From contig CBDFHF010000001.1 of the NCBI GenBank assembly GCA_965247565.1, positions 1 to 64,000 on the forward strand: 64,000 nt of DNA, in the 5' to 3' direction. The stretch is from CBDFHF01 sp965247565. GTDB taxonomy: Bacteria; Pseudomonadota; Gammaproteobacteria; Methylococcales; Methylomonadaceae. Below, one piece after another: positions 26,659-36,887 of this stretch (position 1 is its first letter; every line of letters begins with the position of its first letter). Below the pieces are notes generated by a model. That model was not told the origin of the DNA. It saw nothing but the letters and a program-made list of their open reading frames with translations, and did not search any database. Both the position numbers and the translations under genes were made by a program.

Positions 26659-28347
26659 ATGGATAAAAAGAAATTGAAATTAGTATTGTGCTGGCATATG
26701 CATCAACCTGAGTACCGTGATTTAAAAACAGGTGAATTTAAATTGCCTTGGACCTATTTGCATGTCATCAAAGATTATGTGGATATGGTGGCTCATTTGG
26801 AGGCGGTGCCAGAGGCAAAAGCGGTTGTTAATTTTGCGCCTATTTTGTTGGAGCAAATTGAAGAATACGCCAAACAAGTTAGTGGCTATTTGCATGATCG
26901 TATTTCAATTACTGATCCATTGCTCGCTGCATTGGTTGACCCTAGTATTTCGGCTGATACCGAGATTCGGCTAAAATTAATCAAAGACTGTCTTCGAGCG
27001 AACAGAGAAAGACAAATAAATCGCTATCCGACGTTTAAAAAATTGGCTGAAATGGCTGATTGGCTGGAAAATCACTATGACGCGTTAAGCTATATTAGCG
27101 CTCAGTTTATCAGCGATATTCTAGTTTGGTATCACTTGGCCTGGATTGGAGAAACAGTTAAGTTAACCGATAGTCGGGTTAAATATCTCATTGAAAAAGG
27201 TACCGGCTATACATTGCATGATCGGATTGAAGTGCTTGAAATAATCGGCGATCAATTAGCCAATGTTTTGTTACGTTACAAAGTGTTAGCCAAAAGGGGA
27301 CAAATTGAGCTATCGGTTACCCCGTATGCACACCCTATAATGCCTTTGTTATTAGACTTGAAAACGACGCACCAAGCTATGCCCGGAGCGCCTTTGCCGG
27401 AGCTAGAGTCTTATCCGGGCGGGGAAGCTCGAGTACAATGGCATCTTGACAAAGGGGTACAGACTTTTAAGCGCTTTTTTGGATTTAAACCGAAGGGCTG
27501 CTGGCCGTCGGAAGGTAGTATTAGTGACCAGACTCTAAAGATACTCGGTGATTTTGGTTTTGACTGGGTGGCAACGGGCGGTTCTGTGTTACACAATAGT
27601 TTGAATTCGCCCGAAAATAGTAAGCCTGATGGCGTGCATCATCCATTCAAACTCGACCAAACCAAAGCGGCTTGTTTCTTTCGGGATGACGGTCTCTCTG
27701 ATTTAATAGGGTTTGAATACTCTAAGTGGCATGCTGATGATGCCGTGGGTGATTTAATCCACCACTTGGAGGTTATTGCAGCCAACGAGCCGGACGATTC
27801 GGTAGTTTCCATCATCATGGATGGAGAAAATGCTTGGGAGTATTTTCCCGAAAATGGTTACCACTTTTTAAGCGCACTTTACAAGCGTTTGTCTCATCAC
27901 CCGGCGATTGAAATGAGCACTTTTTCAGAGTGTTTGGCAGGAGGTAGCAGTGTTAAACCATTAGCGCGAGTCGTAGCTGGCAGCTGGGTGTATGGCACTT
28001 TTTCAACGTGGATCGGTGATATCGACAAGAACCGAGGTTGGGATATGTTAGGTGATGTAAAGCGCGCCTTCGATCATGCTGTTGCCAGTAATAGATTGGC
28101 TGACAAACAACTTCAGCAAGCCAACTTGCAGTTAGCCGTTTGCGAAGGTTCGGATTGGTTTTGGTGGTTTGGGGATTACAATCCCGGCGAAGCAGTGAGT
28201 AATTTTGAAAAGCAATTCCGACTAAATTTGGGCAATTTGTACCGCTTGTTAGGTGAAGAGCCACCTGCTTATTTGGCTTTATCATTTACTCAAGGGTCCG
28301 GCGCCCCTGCAATGGGTGGTGCCATGCGCCCCGGCGTTGAACAGTAA
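26659..28347 (+). CDS. GH57-family protein, apparently lacking the catalytic nucleophile
   Basis: This is 562 aa from the ATG at 26659; a TTG at 26647 is less likely. It belongs to glycoside hydrolase family 57 (alpha-amylase/glucanotransferase-type). Conserved regions are CWHMHQP near the N-terminus, GCWPSEGSIS near residue 285, WVATGGSVL near residue 303, and MDGENAWEYFPENG with Asp388 as acid/base. In region 3 the family normally has a glutamate nucleophile; by alignment to remembered homologues that position is Gly308 (codon GGT at 27580). If so, the protein may bind glucan without cutting it. It lies between glgC and malQ, so its job is in glycogen metabolism. Confidence 0.85.
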   Translation: MDKKKLKLVLCWHMHQPEYRDLKTGEFKLPWTYLHVIKDYVDMVAHLEAVPEAKAVVNFAPILLEQIEEYAKQVSGYLHDRISITDPLLAALVDPSISADTEIRLKLIKDCLRANRERQINRYPTFKKLAEMADWLENHYDALSYISAQFISDILVWYHLAWIGETVKLTDSRVKYLIEKGTGYTLHDRIEVLEIIGDQLANVLLRYKVLAKRGQIELSVTPYAHPIMPLLLDLKTTHQAMPGAPLPELESYPGGEARVQWHLDKGVQTFKRFFGFKPKGCWPSEGSISDQTLKILGDFGFDWVATGGSVLHNSLNSPENSKPDGVHHPFKLDQTKAACFFRDDGLSDLIGFEYSKWHADDAVGDLIHHLEVIAANEPDDSVVSIIMDGENAWEYFPENGYHFLSALYKRLSHHPAIEMSTFSECLAGGSSVKPLARVVAGSWVYGTFSTWIGDIDKNRGWDMLGDVKRAFDHAVASNRLADKQLQQANLQLAVCEGSDWFWWFGDYNPGEAVSNFEKQFRLNLGNLYRLLGEEPPAYLALSFTQGSGAPAMGGAMRPGVEQ

Positions 28348-28359
28348 CAAGGATTGATT

Positions 28360-29835
28360 GTGGAAGATATTTTAAGTAAACGTCGAGCGGGTGTTTTATT
28401 ACATATTACTTCTCTGCCAGGTTTAGGAGAACAAGGTGATTTGGGGCCAGATGCTTATCATTTTGTTAATTTCTTGCATGATGCGGGTGTGACGGTATGG
28501 CAAACTTTACCTTTGGGTATGACGCATGCCGACGGTTCTCCTTACCAGTGTTTATCGGCACATGCAGGGAATCCGCTTCTCATAAACATTGACTGGTTAG
28601 TCATTCAAGGCTGGTTGCCCCTGTCTGAAAGTCTTGAAGAGTGTCTGGGCATCGTAAAATATAAAAAAAGTTGTTTGTTGTCCAAGGCATTTGCCGGCTT
28701 TCTAGATCGAGCAGAGCAAGCAGATAAAGACGCCTTCACGCTCTTTTGCCGGGAAAAAGCCTTTTGGCTAGATGATTTTGCCTTATTTATAGTGCTTAGA
28801 AATCAATATGATCAGCAATGTTGGAATCAATGGCCCGAGCAGTTCAAAGAGCGGAACTCAAAAGAAATTTTGGAAGCCAAGCGGCACTTTAAAACTGAAA
28901 TCGAGAACATTAAGTTTGAGCAATACGTTTTTTTTCGGCAATGGCAAGAGCTGAAAGATTACGCCAAACAAAAAAACGTATTGCTCTTTGGCGATATTCC
29001 TATTTTCGTCTCCTATGATAGTGCTGACGTTTGGGCGAATCGCGAAGTTTTTAAACTCGATGAGTCTGGCCGAATGTCTGTAGTTGCGGGTGTGCCGCCT
29101 GATTATTTTTCCGAGACTGGACAACGCTGGGGCAATCCCCACTACAACTGGCAATATCTTAAAAAAACCGGTTTTGTTTGGTGGGTCGAAAGAATGCAAA
29201 CCCAACTTGAGATGTTTGACATTATTCGTATTGATCATTTTCGGGGTCTTGAAGCAGCTTGGGAAATCCCTGCCGATGAAGATACCGCTATCAATGGTCG
29301 TTGGGTGAAAGCCCCAGGTAAAGCATTGCTTGATGCCATTAAGGCCGAGTTTGGATCGATTCCGCTAGTTGCTGAAGATTTGGGTGTTATTACTAGAGAA
29401 GTTGAGCAGCTAAGGGATGAGTTTGAGTTGCCAGGTATGAAAATTCTACAGTTTGCGTTTGATGGAGGCCCAGATAATCCGTATTTGCCGCATAACTATG
29501 ATAAAAACTATGTTGTCTATACCGGTACTCATGACAACGATACTACCGTGGGTTGGACAAATACCATGAGCATGGAGACTAAAAAGAATATTTATACTTA
29601 CCTAGGCAATCCACGGATGCCGCTGCACAGAACATTAATGGGAACGGCATTGGCATCTGTTGCCAAGCTTGCCGTGATCCCAATGCAGGATATTTTAGAG
29701 CTAGGCTCCGAGCATCGTATGAATACTCCGGGTACCATAGAGGGTAACTGGTGTTGGCGCTTTCAGTGGGATCAGTTAAGCCCTGAGCAAGTAGGACGAT
29801 TGTCTTACCAAGTAGGGCTATTTAATCGGCAATGA
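28360..29835 (+). CDS. malQ: 4-alpha-glucanotransferase (amylomaltase)
   Basis: The GTG at 28360 is preceded by AAGGA at 7 nt, giving 491 aa; a TTG at 28354 sits directly on that site and is unlikely. It is a GH77 enzyme that transfers alpha-1,4-glucan segments. Hallmarks are LLHITSLPG, GDIPIFVSYDSADVW, IIRIDHFRGLEAAWEIP (nucleophile aspartate), VAEDLGVIT (acid/base glutamate) and YTGTHDNDT. It follows the GH57 gene after 12 bp and probably shares its transcript. Confidence 0.95.
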   Translation: MEDILSKRRAGVLLHITSLPGLGEQGDLGPDAYHFVNFLHDAGVTVWQTLPLGMTHADGSPYQCLSAHAGNPLLINIDWLVIQGWLPLSESLEECLGIVKYKKSCLLSKAFAGFLDRAEQADKDAFTLFCREKAFWLDDFALFIVLRNQYDQQCWNQWPEQFKERNSKEILEAKRHFKTEIENIKFEQYVFFRQWQELKDYAKQKNVLLFGDIPIFVSYDSADVWANREVFKLDESGRMSVVAGVPPDYFSETGQRWGNPHYNWQYLKKTGFVWWVERMQTQLEMFDIIRIDHFRGLEAAWEIPADEDTAINGRWVKAPGKALLDAIKAEFGSIPLVAEDLGVITREVEQLRDEFELPGMKILQFAFDGGPDNPYLPHNYDKNYVVYTGTHDNDTTVGWTNTMSMETKKNIYTYLGNPRMPLHRTLMGTALASVAKLAVIPMQDILELGSEHRMNTPGTIEGNWCWRFQWDQLSPEQVGRLSYQVGLFNRQ

Positions 29836-30030
29836 TGAAAAGGCTAAAATCTAACGGGTTGCGTTTTGAGTCTGCTAAAATTTTTATCACGAAGATCATG
29901 CTTAGTTAAGCAGAAGAAATCTAGTGTTACAACATAATCTTCATAGAAGACTCAACTCGAATAAGCAATAATGAGTTGACATTACTTTGAAATCTTAAAT
30001 GCTTTTCGTGACTGATCCATTCATTAATAG

Positions 30031-30897
30031 CTAATCGTTATCACGATGGATTGGTTTTGGGATAGGCAATAAAGGTATGTTGTAGCTGCCGATGATGGCT
30101 TGAATTTCATCGGTTTTAGCAGCAATCAGTTTATTTAGGCTGGCTTGCCTAGCTTTATCCTTAAAACGCACGCCCATTGACATAGAAAAATCAAACTTGA
30201 TGCGTGGGTTAGATTGCATAGTCAGCACTTTATAACTGTTTTTAGGGCTTTGCGAGATAACATAACCCGCCATTGGACCCCATAAAATTACCATATCAAT
30301 TTTTTTGGCTTTAAGGTCTTTTTCTATTTGCATGGCGACGTTGTTCTCACTATCACCCGACATGCTCTGATAAGGAATACCTTGATCAAGCAAACCATTT
30401 TGCTGCAACCAGGTTGTGCCCGGTCCGCGGTCGAACATAGCAATTTTTAAATTTTCTTGTTTTTGCAAAGGCAATTTGGCCAATTGCTCCGGGTTGCTAA
30501 TGTCATCCCAACCTCGGCCTTTAGCAATCAACAAAACATAGCTGGAGTGGTAATAAGGTACGGTCGTCAGTGTTTGGTCCGAATCGGACGGCACTCCCAT
30601 AATCACGTCGCACTTAAAGTTTTCGCTATCGACTTCATTTTCGTTGATTGAAGCGTTTAAGGTGTTGCGGATAAAACCGATGCGTTGTGGAAACCATGTA
30701 TACTCAACTGATTGCCCAAGTTCTTTAGCAAAAAGCTCAGCAATTTTATTTTCAAAGCCATCTTTTTTTTTGGTCGAATACGGTGGATTAAGTGGGTCGG
30801 CGCAAACTTTAAGTTTTTCCTCAGCGCTTGCAGGAGCTGACAATAGGCCAGCTACTAATCCGGCGATTATAAAATTCATTCCAATGATCGGTTTCAT
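30031..30897 (-). CDS. MxaJ/XoxJ-like periplasmic substrate-binding protein
   Basis: The start at 30897 has AAGGAG about 6 nt upstream and gives 288 aa with a signal peptide ending near ASA. The mature start KLKVCADPLNPPYSTKKKDGFENKIAELFAKELG and the run VEYTWFPQRIGFIRNTLNA are typical of the binding protein linked to PQQ methanol dehydrogenases. Two cysteines (VCADP and FKCDVIMG) match the usual disulfide. XoxJ/MxaJ is thought to help activate or assemble the dehydrogenase in the periplasm. No xoxF, mxaF or cytochrome gene lies within the window, so this is an orphan copy. Confidence 0.85.
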   Translation of the reverse strand: MKPIIGMNFIIAGLVAGLLSAPASAEEKLKVCADPLNPPYSTKKKDGFENKIAELFAKELGQSVEYTWFPQRIGFIRNTLNASINENEVDSENFKCDVIMGVPSDSDQTLTTVPYYHSSYVLLIAKGRGWDDISNPEQLAKLPLQKQENLKIAMFDRGPGTTWLQQNGLLDQGIPYQSMSGDSENNVAMQIEKDLKAKKIDMVILWGPMAGYVISQSPKNSYKVLTMQSNPRIKFDFSMSMGVRFKDKARQASLNKLIAAKTDEIQAIIGSYNIPLLPIPKPIHRDND

Positions 30898-31019
30898 TCG
30901 TGCTCCTTAAAGCATTGTTATTAGGTGAATAGTCTATCTGTAAAACGATCAATTAAAAAACCAAGTCCACTACCATTTATTTTAGTTTTTGATAAAAAAT
31001 ACAGATTGGCCTATTTATC

Positions 31020-34000
31020 TTAGTCATTTGACTTGATGCGTAATTTTTCTAAAGCTTTTTTTGTTAACTCCGCACCGGCCATTTGCATAGCATGATTTCG
31101 ATGGACCTGGTTGTCGTTAAAGTCGTCGTAAAGATAATACAGCTTTTCGATAGCTTCATAATAACCCCTACCCATATGACACATATCTATACTTTGGCTA
31201 AGTAGACGACTAGCTTCTGCTCTCAAATTAATCTCCCGCATGTTCGGTAAGCAGTGCTTTATTCTGTTATTAGGATCGATTTTAACAACCCAGTAAAGGT
31301 AGAAGCTGTAACCGGATTGCATAGGCGTAAAATGCAGAGGATGGTTGTATTTCTCGTTGATGCGATAAAGTTCCTGTAACCATGCGCGAGTATTTTTTAT
31401 AGCGTTTTCGTCCTTCGACAAATAATATCGTGTCAAGCTGGCATCTACCAATATTTTAAGTGCGTTTAATTGATTCAGTACCGGGTAACGATGCCTCTGC
31501 AAAGATTGGATAAGTTTATCTTGAAAATAATCAAAATTGATCGTACTCAATCTACTGTCATCTGAACTAGGCGACCATTTTTCGATAACTTCCTTAAGCT
31601 TCTTCAAGTTGCCAGCAATTTTTTCTATCTCAGCTTCATTTCCCAAATTAATTTTTGCAGATGTGTCGAATTGAGCTAATGAAGCACCAATTGAGCAGAG
31701 CGATGTCAGTGCTGAGCTAGGAATGAAACCGCCTATCTTATAGTCCTCTGCTTTTTTATTTTCAGCCGATTCATCCGAGTTGTCATTGGTGTTAAAACGT
31801 ACAGTCCGCAGTAATTGAGGAAGATAATTAGCATACCAGTCAATTTTGTTCATCACCGTTTGGATGAGTCTAAAAATCAGTCTGCTGTGGCTTTTTTCTT
31901 TTGAAGCGATAATGTCGAACCAATACCAACTCATATACTGTTCAATCACTTCAATAGTATGCATTGCTTCGCGTGCAGCAGATTCAACATAACCTGCTCT
32001 GAGTAAATAAAAAGTGCTTGCAAATGATAGGTTTATGGCTAGGTCGAGTTGCTGTATTGATGTTAAATCTTCAAATTTGGGTTGATTGTCATAGGTACGG
32101 TCAGCCAAGTAATCTAAGATGTTTGTAAAATCTGGTTGTGACTGGCCCCCATAAAAAAAATAGCGATCCAGTTGTTTTAAAAGGGTGGTAGCGGTCTTCT
32201 TAAAGCTTTTGTCGTTAGAGTCATTGTAATTGTTATCCGACGATGCAAAAAGCTCGACAGGATTGATCCCTCCTAAAATCGCCTCGGAAAGGTCGCCAAG
32301 GCATTCGGCAATGCTCAAGCTATAATCAACTGGGTATTGGTTACGCAAAATAGCTGTTGCAAATTTATCGTCCTTATCTTCACTAAATTCTGTTTTGACT
32401 CCCTTTCTGAAGTAATTAGAAAGTTGGGTTGCACTTTTTGCGTAATAGTTTCTGGCGCGAAAAAGACAGGTCTTATGTTCGATCTTCTCCTGAGGTTCTA
32501 GATTTGTTTTCGCTAATCCTTTGTAGAAACATAACGCGCCGGTTTTTTTATACCATTGCGCCCTAATAAATCCGAGCCATTGAGAGTCAACAGATGTCAG
32601 AATTCGATCATAGTTTTTTATGCCTGCATCGAGTACATAATGGGAGTTTCCACTGGTGTACGAGTTTTTTTCCAGTAACCAAGCATAAGCAAACAGGGGT
32701 TCAAACAATAATCCCAGGTATTCTAATATGTGGGCAGGGTTAGATGGATGAAGGCTGCTATTTTCTGGCGCCACGCTATCTTCTACAGCGAACGACTGAA
32801 TCATACATTCCGCAAACTTGATGGCGCTTTCGTAACGCATTAAAGCATCGACATAATTATGTTCCAGCTCATAGGTCATAACAATTTTGAGAAACATGCG
32901 CAGGGTTACGGGTCCCCATTGCTTCAAGGCTTTTAATGCTTCACGGCCAGCGGCGGTGTTTGTGTAAATAGCTTGAAGAATAGCCATTTCCTCATTACCT
33001 CTGCCAACCTTTTCCCCCACGTACTCTTTGACTAATGGAAACCGAGCATTGATAAATCGCCGATAATATTGCCGAGCCATGTCGTACTCTTGATAGAACT
33101 CGTGTAATTCACCCAACATACTAAGAATATCAACTTGATTGCGGTTATCGCCTGGTTCAAGTTGTCTGTGGAGGTGGTCTCGTAGTGATTGGGCTTCATC
33201 TAGCGTAAAGTTGAATGCCGCCATTTCTTCATCGGATTGCAAAGACAAGTAGTTGATTTCATTGGCGAAATAACTACGGAAACGATAAGCGTACATGCCA
33301 TTAATAATTCGGTGCAGATAGCGATCAGAATAGTGTTCCACCAGTTCATGAATCAGAGAGCGCAGATCGTGTCCGCGATGCATGTGTACCAACTCATCGA
33401 TTAATTCCAGGTTTTCCCAGGAAAAAGCCCGGTCATGAAACTTAAACAGGAAATCAGTCAGGTAAATTAAGGCGACGATGGTTTTATCGTCTCTGCCTCT
33501 GATTTTTTCTTCAAAACCTTTGCGTAGTTGCTGATAAACCCTCGCTATCAGTTGAATACGCATGACTTTATGGTCCGGTAAAAAAAGAATATCCTGACAT
33601 TTAAATTTTTCATCACGTTTGGTTTTGTCTGCAATGGCGCGATCAGCGCTCATCATAAAACTTGCCAGCAGTTCATTTAGGCGTTTTGGGTTGCCAGCGC
33701 TACGGTAAGCCAGAAAATGGATGAAAGCTTCCAGGCGGCTTTCCTCGCGGTCCGATGTCATGTGTTGCTCAGTTTCGATGTAATTTATGGGTATTGAACC
33801 AAGCGGATTTCCCTCCATAATGTCCTTCAGGTTCTTGTATGAGCCTTGAATAAAGCCGCGAGGTTGCGCTTCGCTTGCGCGTAAGCCAATAACTGGTGTC
33901 CAAACTCTAGTAACCCAGTTTTCAAAGCGTATTTGAGCCAAGTAATATTGCCAGACAAAATACTCCTCAATTCGGGTATGAAGCGAATAGGTGCCGACTA

Positions 34001-36887
34001 CCGAATTTTTTTTAGAGCCTTCTTTGGCTCGAAACCAGTCAATATTGGCATCGTTAAGTAAGGATGGCAGATAAATTTCATCGGAAAAAATACTGGTTAG
34101 TAAACGCTGGCGTCTTGCTCCATCTGCCAGCCAATCATCATGTAAGAGTCGGCCACCCAGAAAAATAAAACGCGCCTCGGATGAGGTAATAATTCGTTTC
34201 AAGTTTGAGAGCAAACCCTTCATTAGATCAAGGCGATGTAATTCGCTATCGTTACCGTCAGGGTTGCCTTTTTGTTGCTGAGAATAAACGTCAGTTGCCA
34301 GCTTATCTAATTCATCAAAAACAAAAGTAATTTCAATAGTCGGCGAGCGATGACTGGATTGCAGGGCTTTAAAATAGATGGGACGTGAATGGCTGATTTC
34401 ATCCAGCACACTCATGAACTGCAATTCGACAACACGAGGGTCAAGGTTGCTGTGAGCAATGTTTTTTTCCTGGGTCTGGAAATCACCTGCTAGAGAAGTT
34501 ATCCAACGGGCATATATAGGGAGGTCGTTATTTTTTCTTGTGGTGGTGGTCGCAGTTAATGCATCGAGTAAATCGTCTATTTTTTCCAGATTAAGCCGAT
34601 AGGGAATAAACCAGAAGCTTCTATTCAGACGGCGGAAAAGATAGAACACAAACGCAAATAGGGTTAGATGATAAATACACAAGCTCATGCGTTTTTGAGT
34701 ATTACTTTCGTAGTAGGGCTTGTGAATATCAAACAAGAATTTCAAAATTTTAGTTGTTTCTTCAGTCTGTATGTTAATGGTGAAAATTTCAAAGTAGAGT
34801 ATCGGGATGATTTTTTCTGCATAAAAGCCGCCTAGTTCGCAAAACAACTTTGGTAGTTTAGGAAGGTTGTTATAGCCACTATTTGCGTCACGTTGGCAGT
34901 ATTTTTTTGCCAAAATTTTGTTTGCAGGTTGACTAACGGTTATTTCTCTGTCGCTTTGCTGCTTCTCTAATTCATTGATGTCTACTATGTACTTTGTAAT
35001 TCTATTTGCTCTGTTAAATCGAGTTAAGGTTTCTTCGCTTGAGTTTTCGCTATCGGCTTTCGAGTTATTTGTTGTTTTTACATTAAATAACTCTTCCGCC
35101 AACGCTGAGACCAACAGCATGGCCAAAAGCAAACCGAAAATATGCTGAATGGCCACACAAGGGCTGCGTAAAGAAACAAATTTTGCGTAATATTGTTCGC
35201 GAATGCCAATTAACATAGCGTGGATGACGCTTCGGTGGTCAAGCTCTTCAAAGCCTAGGTTAATGGTGCTGACGATGGTGGAGAGATGAAAGTGATTAAA
35301 CTGATAAAGAAAGGTCAGTTTTTCCAGGATACGGTAACGTTTTTTTTCTTCAGCGGTAGCTTCAATGTAATGTTGTATTTTCTCTTTGGTGTCGGCTCTG
35401 TCAGATTTTTCAGTAATAGTTTCGATGCCATCAAATTCATGGGTGTTGTGTTCGAGGTCTTCGAAATAACCTGGACGACCATCTCCCGAATACAATGATC
35501 GATCTCTCCGTGCCAGTTGGCAGGGGCGGATTATCCATTCATATTCAATCCAAAATAGCAATGCAACTACAATAGTTAGCATCAAAATATATTGGCATTG
35601 TTCCAAAGAATTTAGCGGTAGAGAAGGTGTGTGGGCCAGACCCAGCTTAACGGACAGCTTAGTAAACAAGGGAGCTAATGCAAATATGCTAGCAAGAATT
35701 AAAAATGTGGCTTTGAGTATTAAGACTGAACTAGGGTATACACTCCGTTTTTCGTTTGGCACATTGCCTATTTGGTTTTTTTTTGCAATAAAGCAGGCAA
35801 GCCATAAAAATGAACAGCTAAGCCATAATCCGGGGTTTGGTAGATATTCAAAAAATTGTCGGCTATCTTTTTCTGCCTGATGGAGATAAACAAAAAGCAG
35901 TGCAGAAGCAAGCACGAGTAATAAAAGCGCAACTGCAAAAAACCATTCTTTAGCCTTTTTTATGGCGCAAGCAATCCCGCTTTTGGTGGTGCTTTTATGT
36001 TTTAAGTATAGATTAAGCCACCTAAAAATGGCCGCGTAGAAAAAGAATAGAAAGGTATTGACAAGTATTAGCAAGGTGTCTTGATTGTTTAAATAAGATG
36101 TCAAAACTGCTGTTACACCGCTTGTGATTAGTATGTAACCACTATTTGTGCGACGTTTTGATGGTGATAAAACACTCAGTGCTTCACCAAAAAAATAAGT
36201 GGCCCCTATTGCGACGGATAACCAGCATAGGGTTACTAAAGCTGGGATGATTTTTTGGTCTACGCTTGGACTTGCCAAAAATGGGATATCTTTATGGTGT
36301 AAATTTAACCAGCCAAATACCGCTACTAAGCAGATAGTCGCCATTAATCCAATTCCGTTGTAACTGCCTTTGCTTAGTGCCTTTGGAATGGATGTAAAAA
36401 TATTAAAAGCTAGCCCTATTGGATAGCTTAAGCATAGCGATAACAAAGCAATGGGTATCCACAATAATCGACGATTTCCTCCATTACTATCAAGATTATC
36501 GATCAGTATCTGTAATAAACTGCTGCTAATGACATAGCTACTGGAAATTAGTAGAGTGACAAAAAATAGCCAAACTAAAGAAAGTATGGTGCGCCCAAAG
36601 TCACTATGCCAATAACGTTCTACGTGAGCTTCTTCATATTCATGAAGACAGTATTGTACGAAGCTGGTTTTACCCATGCCTCGTCGACCTGTTACCAGTA
36701 TGGCTTTACGCGCGCCGGCGTTAATTAGGAAATCAATTAACTTTGCTCTGGCCCCCTCTCGTCCGACCATCGACTCGTTACAAGGAAATACGTCATCCGA
36801 ACCCGATTCGAATTTCCCGAATGGGATCGCTGTGCGTTGGTTGCTAAAATCGGATTCCCCTGAATTTTTAGAATGCGCTTGATCCAT
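31020..36887 (-). CDS. Giant membrane-embedded P-loop NTPase, KAP/STAND-like, with helical-repeat C-terminus
   Basis: The product is 1955 aa. A P-loop lies at residues 67-74 (GRRGMGKT). Residues about 100-450 hold about ten hydrophobic helices, and two more lie near 577-598 and 738-752. Walker B, TFVFDELDKL, comes only at about 854-863, with a sensor-like strand (RFIFLGGR) near 906. YRSAGNPKRLNELL near 1072 resembles an AAA lid, and about 1100-1260 looks winged-helix-like. From about 1280 to the end come helical pairs such as LGELHEFYQEYDMARQYYRR, resembling TPR units. Membrane helices between Walker A and B are the mark of KAP NTPases, but here the insert is far larger. Function unknown; signalling or phage exclusion is speculative. 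Confidence 0.8.
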   Translation of the reverse strand: MDQAHSKNSGESDFSNQRTAIPFGKFESGSDDVFPCNESMVGREGARAKLIDFLINAGARKAILVTGRRGMGKTSFVQYCLHEYEEAHVERYWHSDFGRTILSLVWLFFVTLLISSSYVISSSLLQILIDNLDSNGGNRRLLWIPIALLSLCLSYPIGLAFNIFTSIPKALSKGSYNGIGLMATICLVAVFGWLNLHHKDIPFLASPSVDQKIIPALVTLCWLSVAIGATYFFGEALSVLSPSKRRTNSGYILITSGVTAVLTSYLNNQDTLLILVNTFLFFFYAAIFRWLNLYLKHKSTTKSGIACAIKKAKEWFFAVALLLLVLASALLFVYLHQAEKDSRQFFEYLPNPGLWLSCSFLWLACFIAKKNQIGNVPNEKRSVYPSSVLILKATFLILASIFALAPLFTKLSVKLGLAHTPSLPLNSLEQCQYILMLTIVVALLFWIEYEWIIRPCQLARRDRSLYSGDGRPGYFEDLEHNTHEFDGIETITEKSDRADTKEKIQHYIEATAEEKKRYRILEKLTFLYQFNHFHLSTIVSTINLGFEELDHRSVIHAMLIGIREQYYAKFVSLRSPCVAIQHIFGLLLAMLLVSALAEELFNVKTTNNSKADSENSSEETLTRFNRANRITKYIVDINELEKQQSDREITVSQPANKILAKKYCQRDANSGYNNLPKLPKLFCELGGFYAEKIIPILYFEIFTINIQTEETTKILKFLFDIHKPYYESNTQKRMSLCIYHLTLFAFVFYLFRRLNRSFWFIPYRLNLEKIDDLLDALTATTTTRKNNDLPIYARWITSLAGDFQTQEKNIAHSNLDPRVVELQFMSVLDEISHSRPIYFKALQSSHRSPTIEITFVFDELDKLATDVYSQQQKGNPDGNDSELHRLDLMKGLLSNLKRIITSSEARFIFLGGRLLHDDWLADGARRQRLLTSIFSDEIYLPSLLNDANIDWFRAKEGSKKNSVVGTYSLHTRIEEYFVWQYYLAQIRFENWVTRVWTPVIGLRASEAQPRGFIQGSYKNLKDIMEGNPLGSIPINYIETEQHMTSDREESRLEAFIHFLAYRSAGNPKRLNELLASFMMSADRAIADKTKRDEKFKCQDILFLPDHKVMRIQLIARVYQQLRKGFEEKIRGRDDKTIVALIYLTDFLFKFHDRAFSWENLELIDELVHMHRGHDLRSLIHELVEHYSDRYLHRIINGMYAYRFRSYFANEINYLSLQSDEEMAAFNFTLDEAQSLRDHLHRQLEPGDNRNQVDILSMLGELHEFYQEYDMARQYYRRFINARFPLVKEYVGEKVGRGNEEMAILQAIYTNTAAGREALKALKQWGPVTLRMFLKIVMTYELEHNYVDALMRYESAIKFAECMIQSFAVEDSVAPENSSLHPSNPAHILEYLGLLFEPLFAYAWLLEKNSYTSGNSHYVLDAGIKNYDRILTSVDSQWLGFIRAQWYKKTGALCFYKGLAKTNLEPQEKIEHKTCLFRARNYYAKSATQLSNYFRKGVKTEFSEDKDDKFATAILRNQYPVDYSLSIAECLGDLSEAILGGINPVELFASSDNNYNDSNDKSFKKTATTLLKQLDRYFFYGGQSQPDFTNILDYLADRTYDNQPKFEDLTSIQQLDLAINLSFASTFYLLRAGYVESAAREAMHTIEVIEQYMSWYWFDIIASKEKSHSRLIFRLIQTVMNKIDWYANYLPQLLRTVRFNTNDNSDESAENKKAEDYKIGGFIPSSALTSLCSIGASLAQFDTSAKINLGNEAEIEKIAGNLKKLKEVIEKWSPSSDDSRLSTINFDYFQDKLIQSLQRHRYPVLNQLNALKILVDASLTRYYLSKDENAIKNTRAWLQELYRINEKYNHPLHFTPMQSGYSFYLYWVVKIDPNNRIKHCLPNMREINLRAEASRLLSQSIDMCHMGRGYYEAIEKLYYLYDDFNDNQVHRNHAMQMAGAELTKKALEKLRIKSND

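Noticed and set aside
29899..29912. Terminator after malQ (TGCTTAGTTAAGCA)
   Set aside because: The stem is only 5-6 bp and no T-run follows, so it is more likely a chance palindrome.
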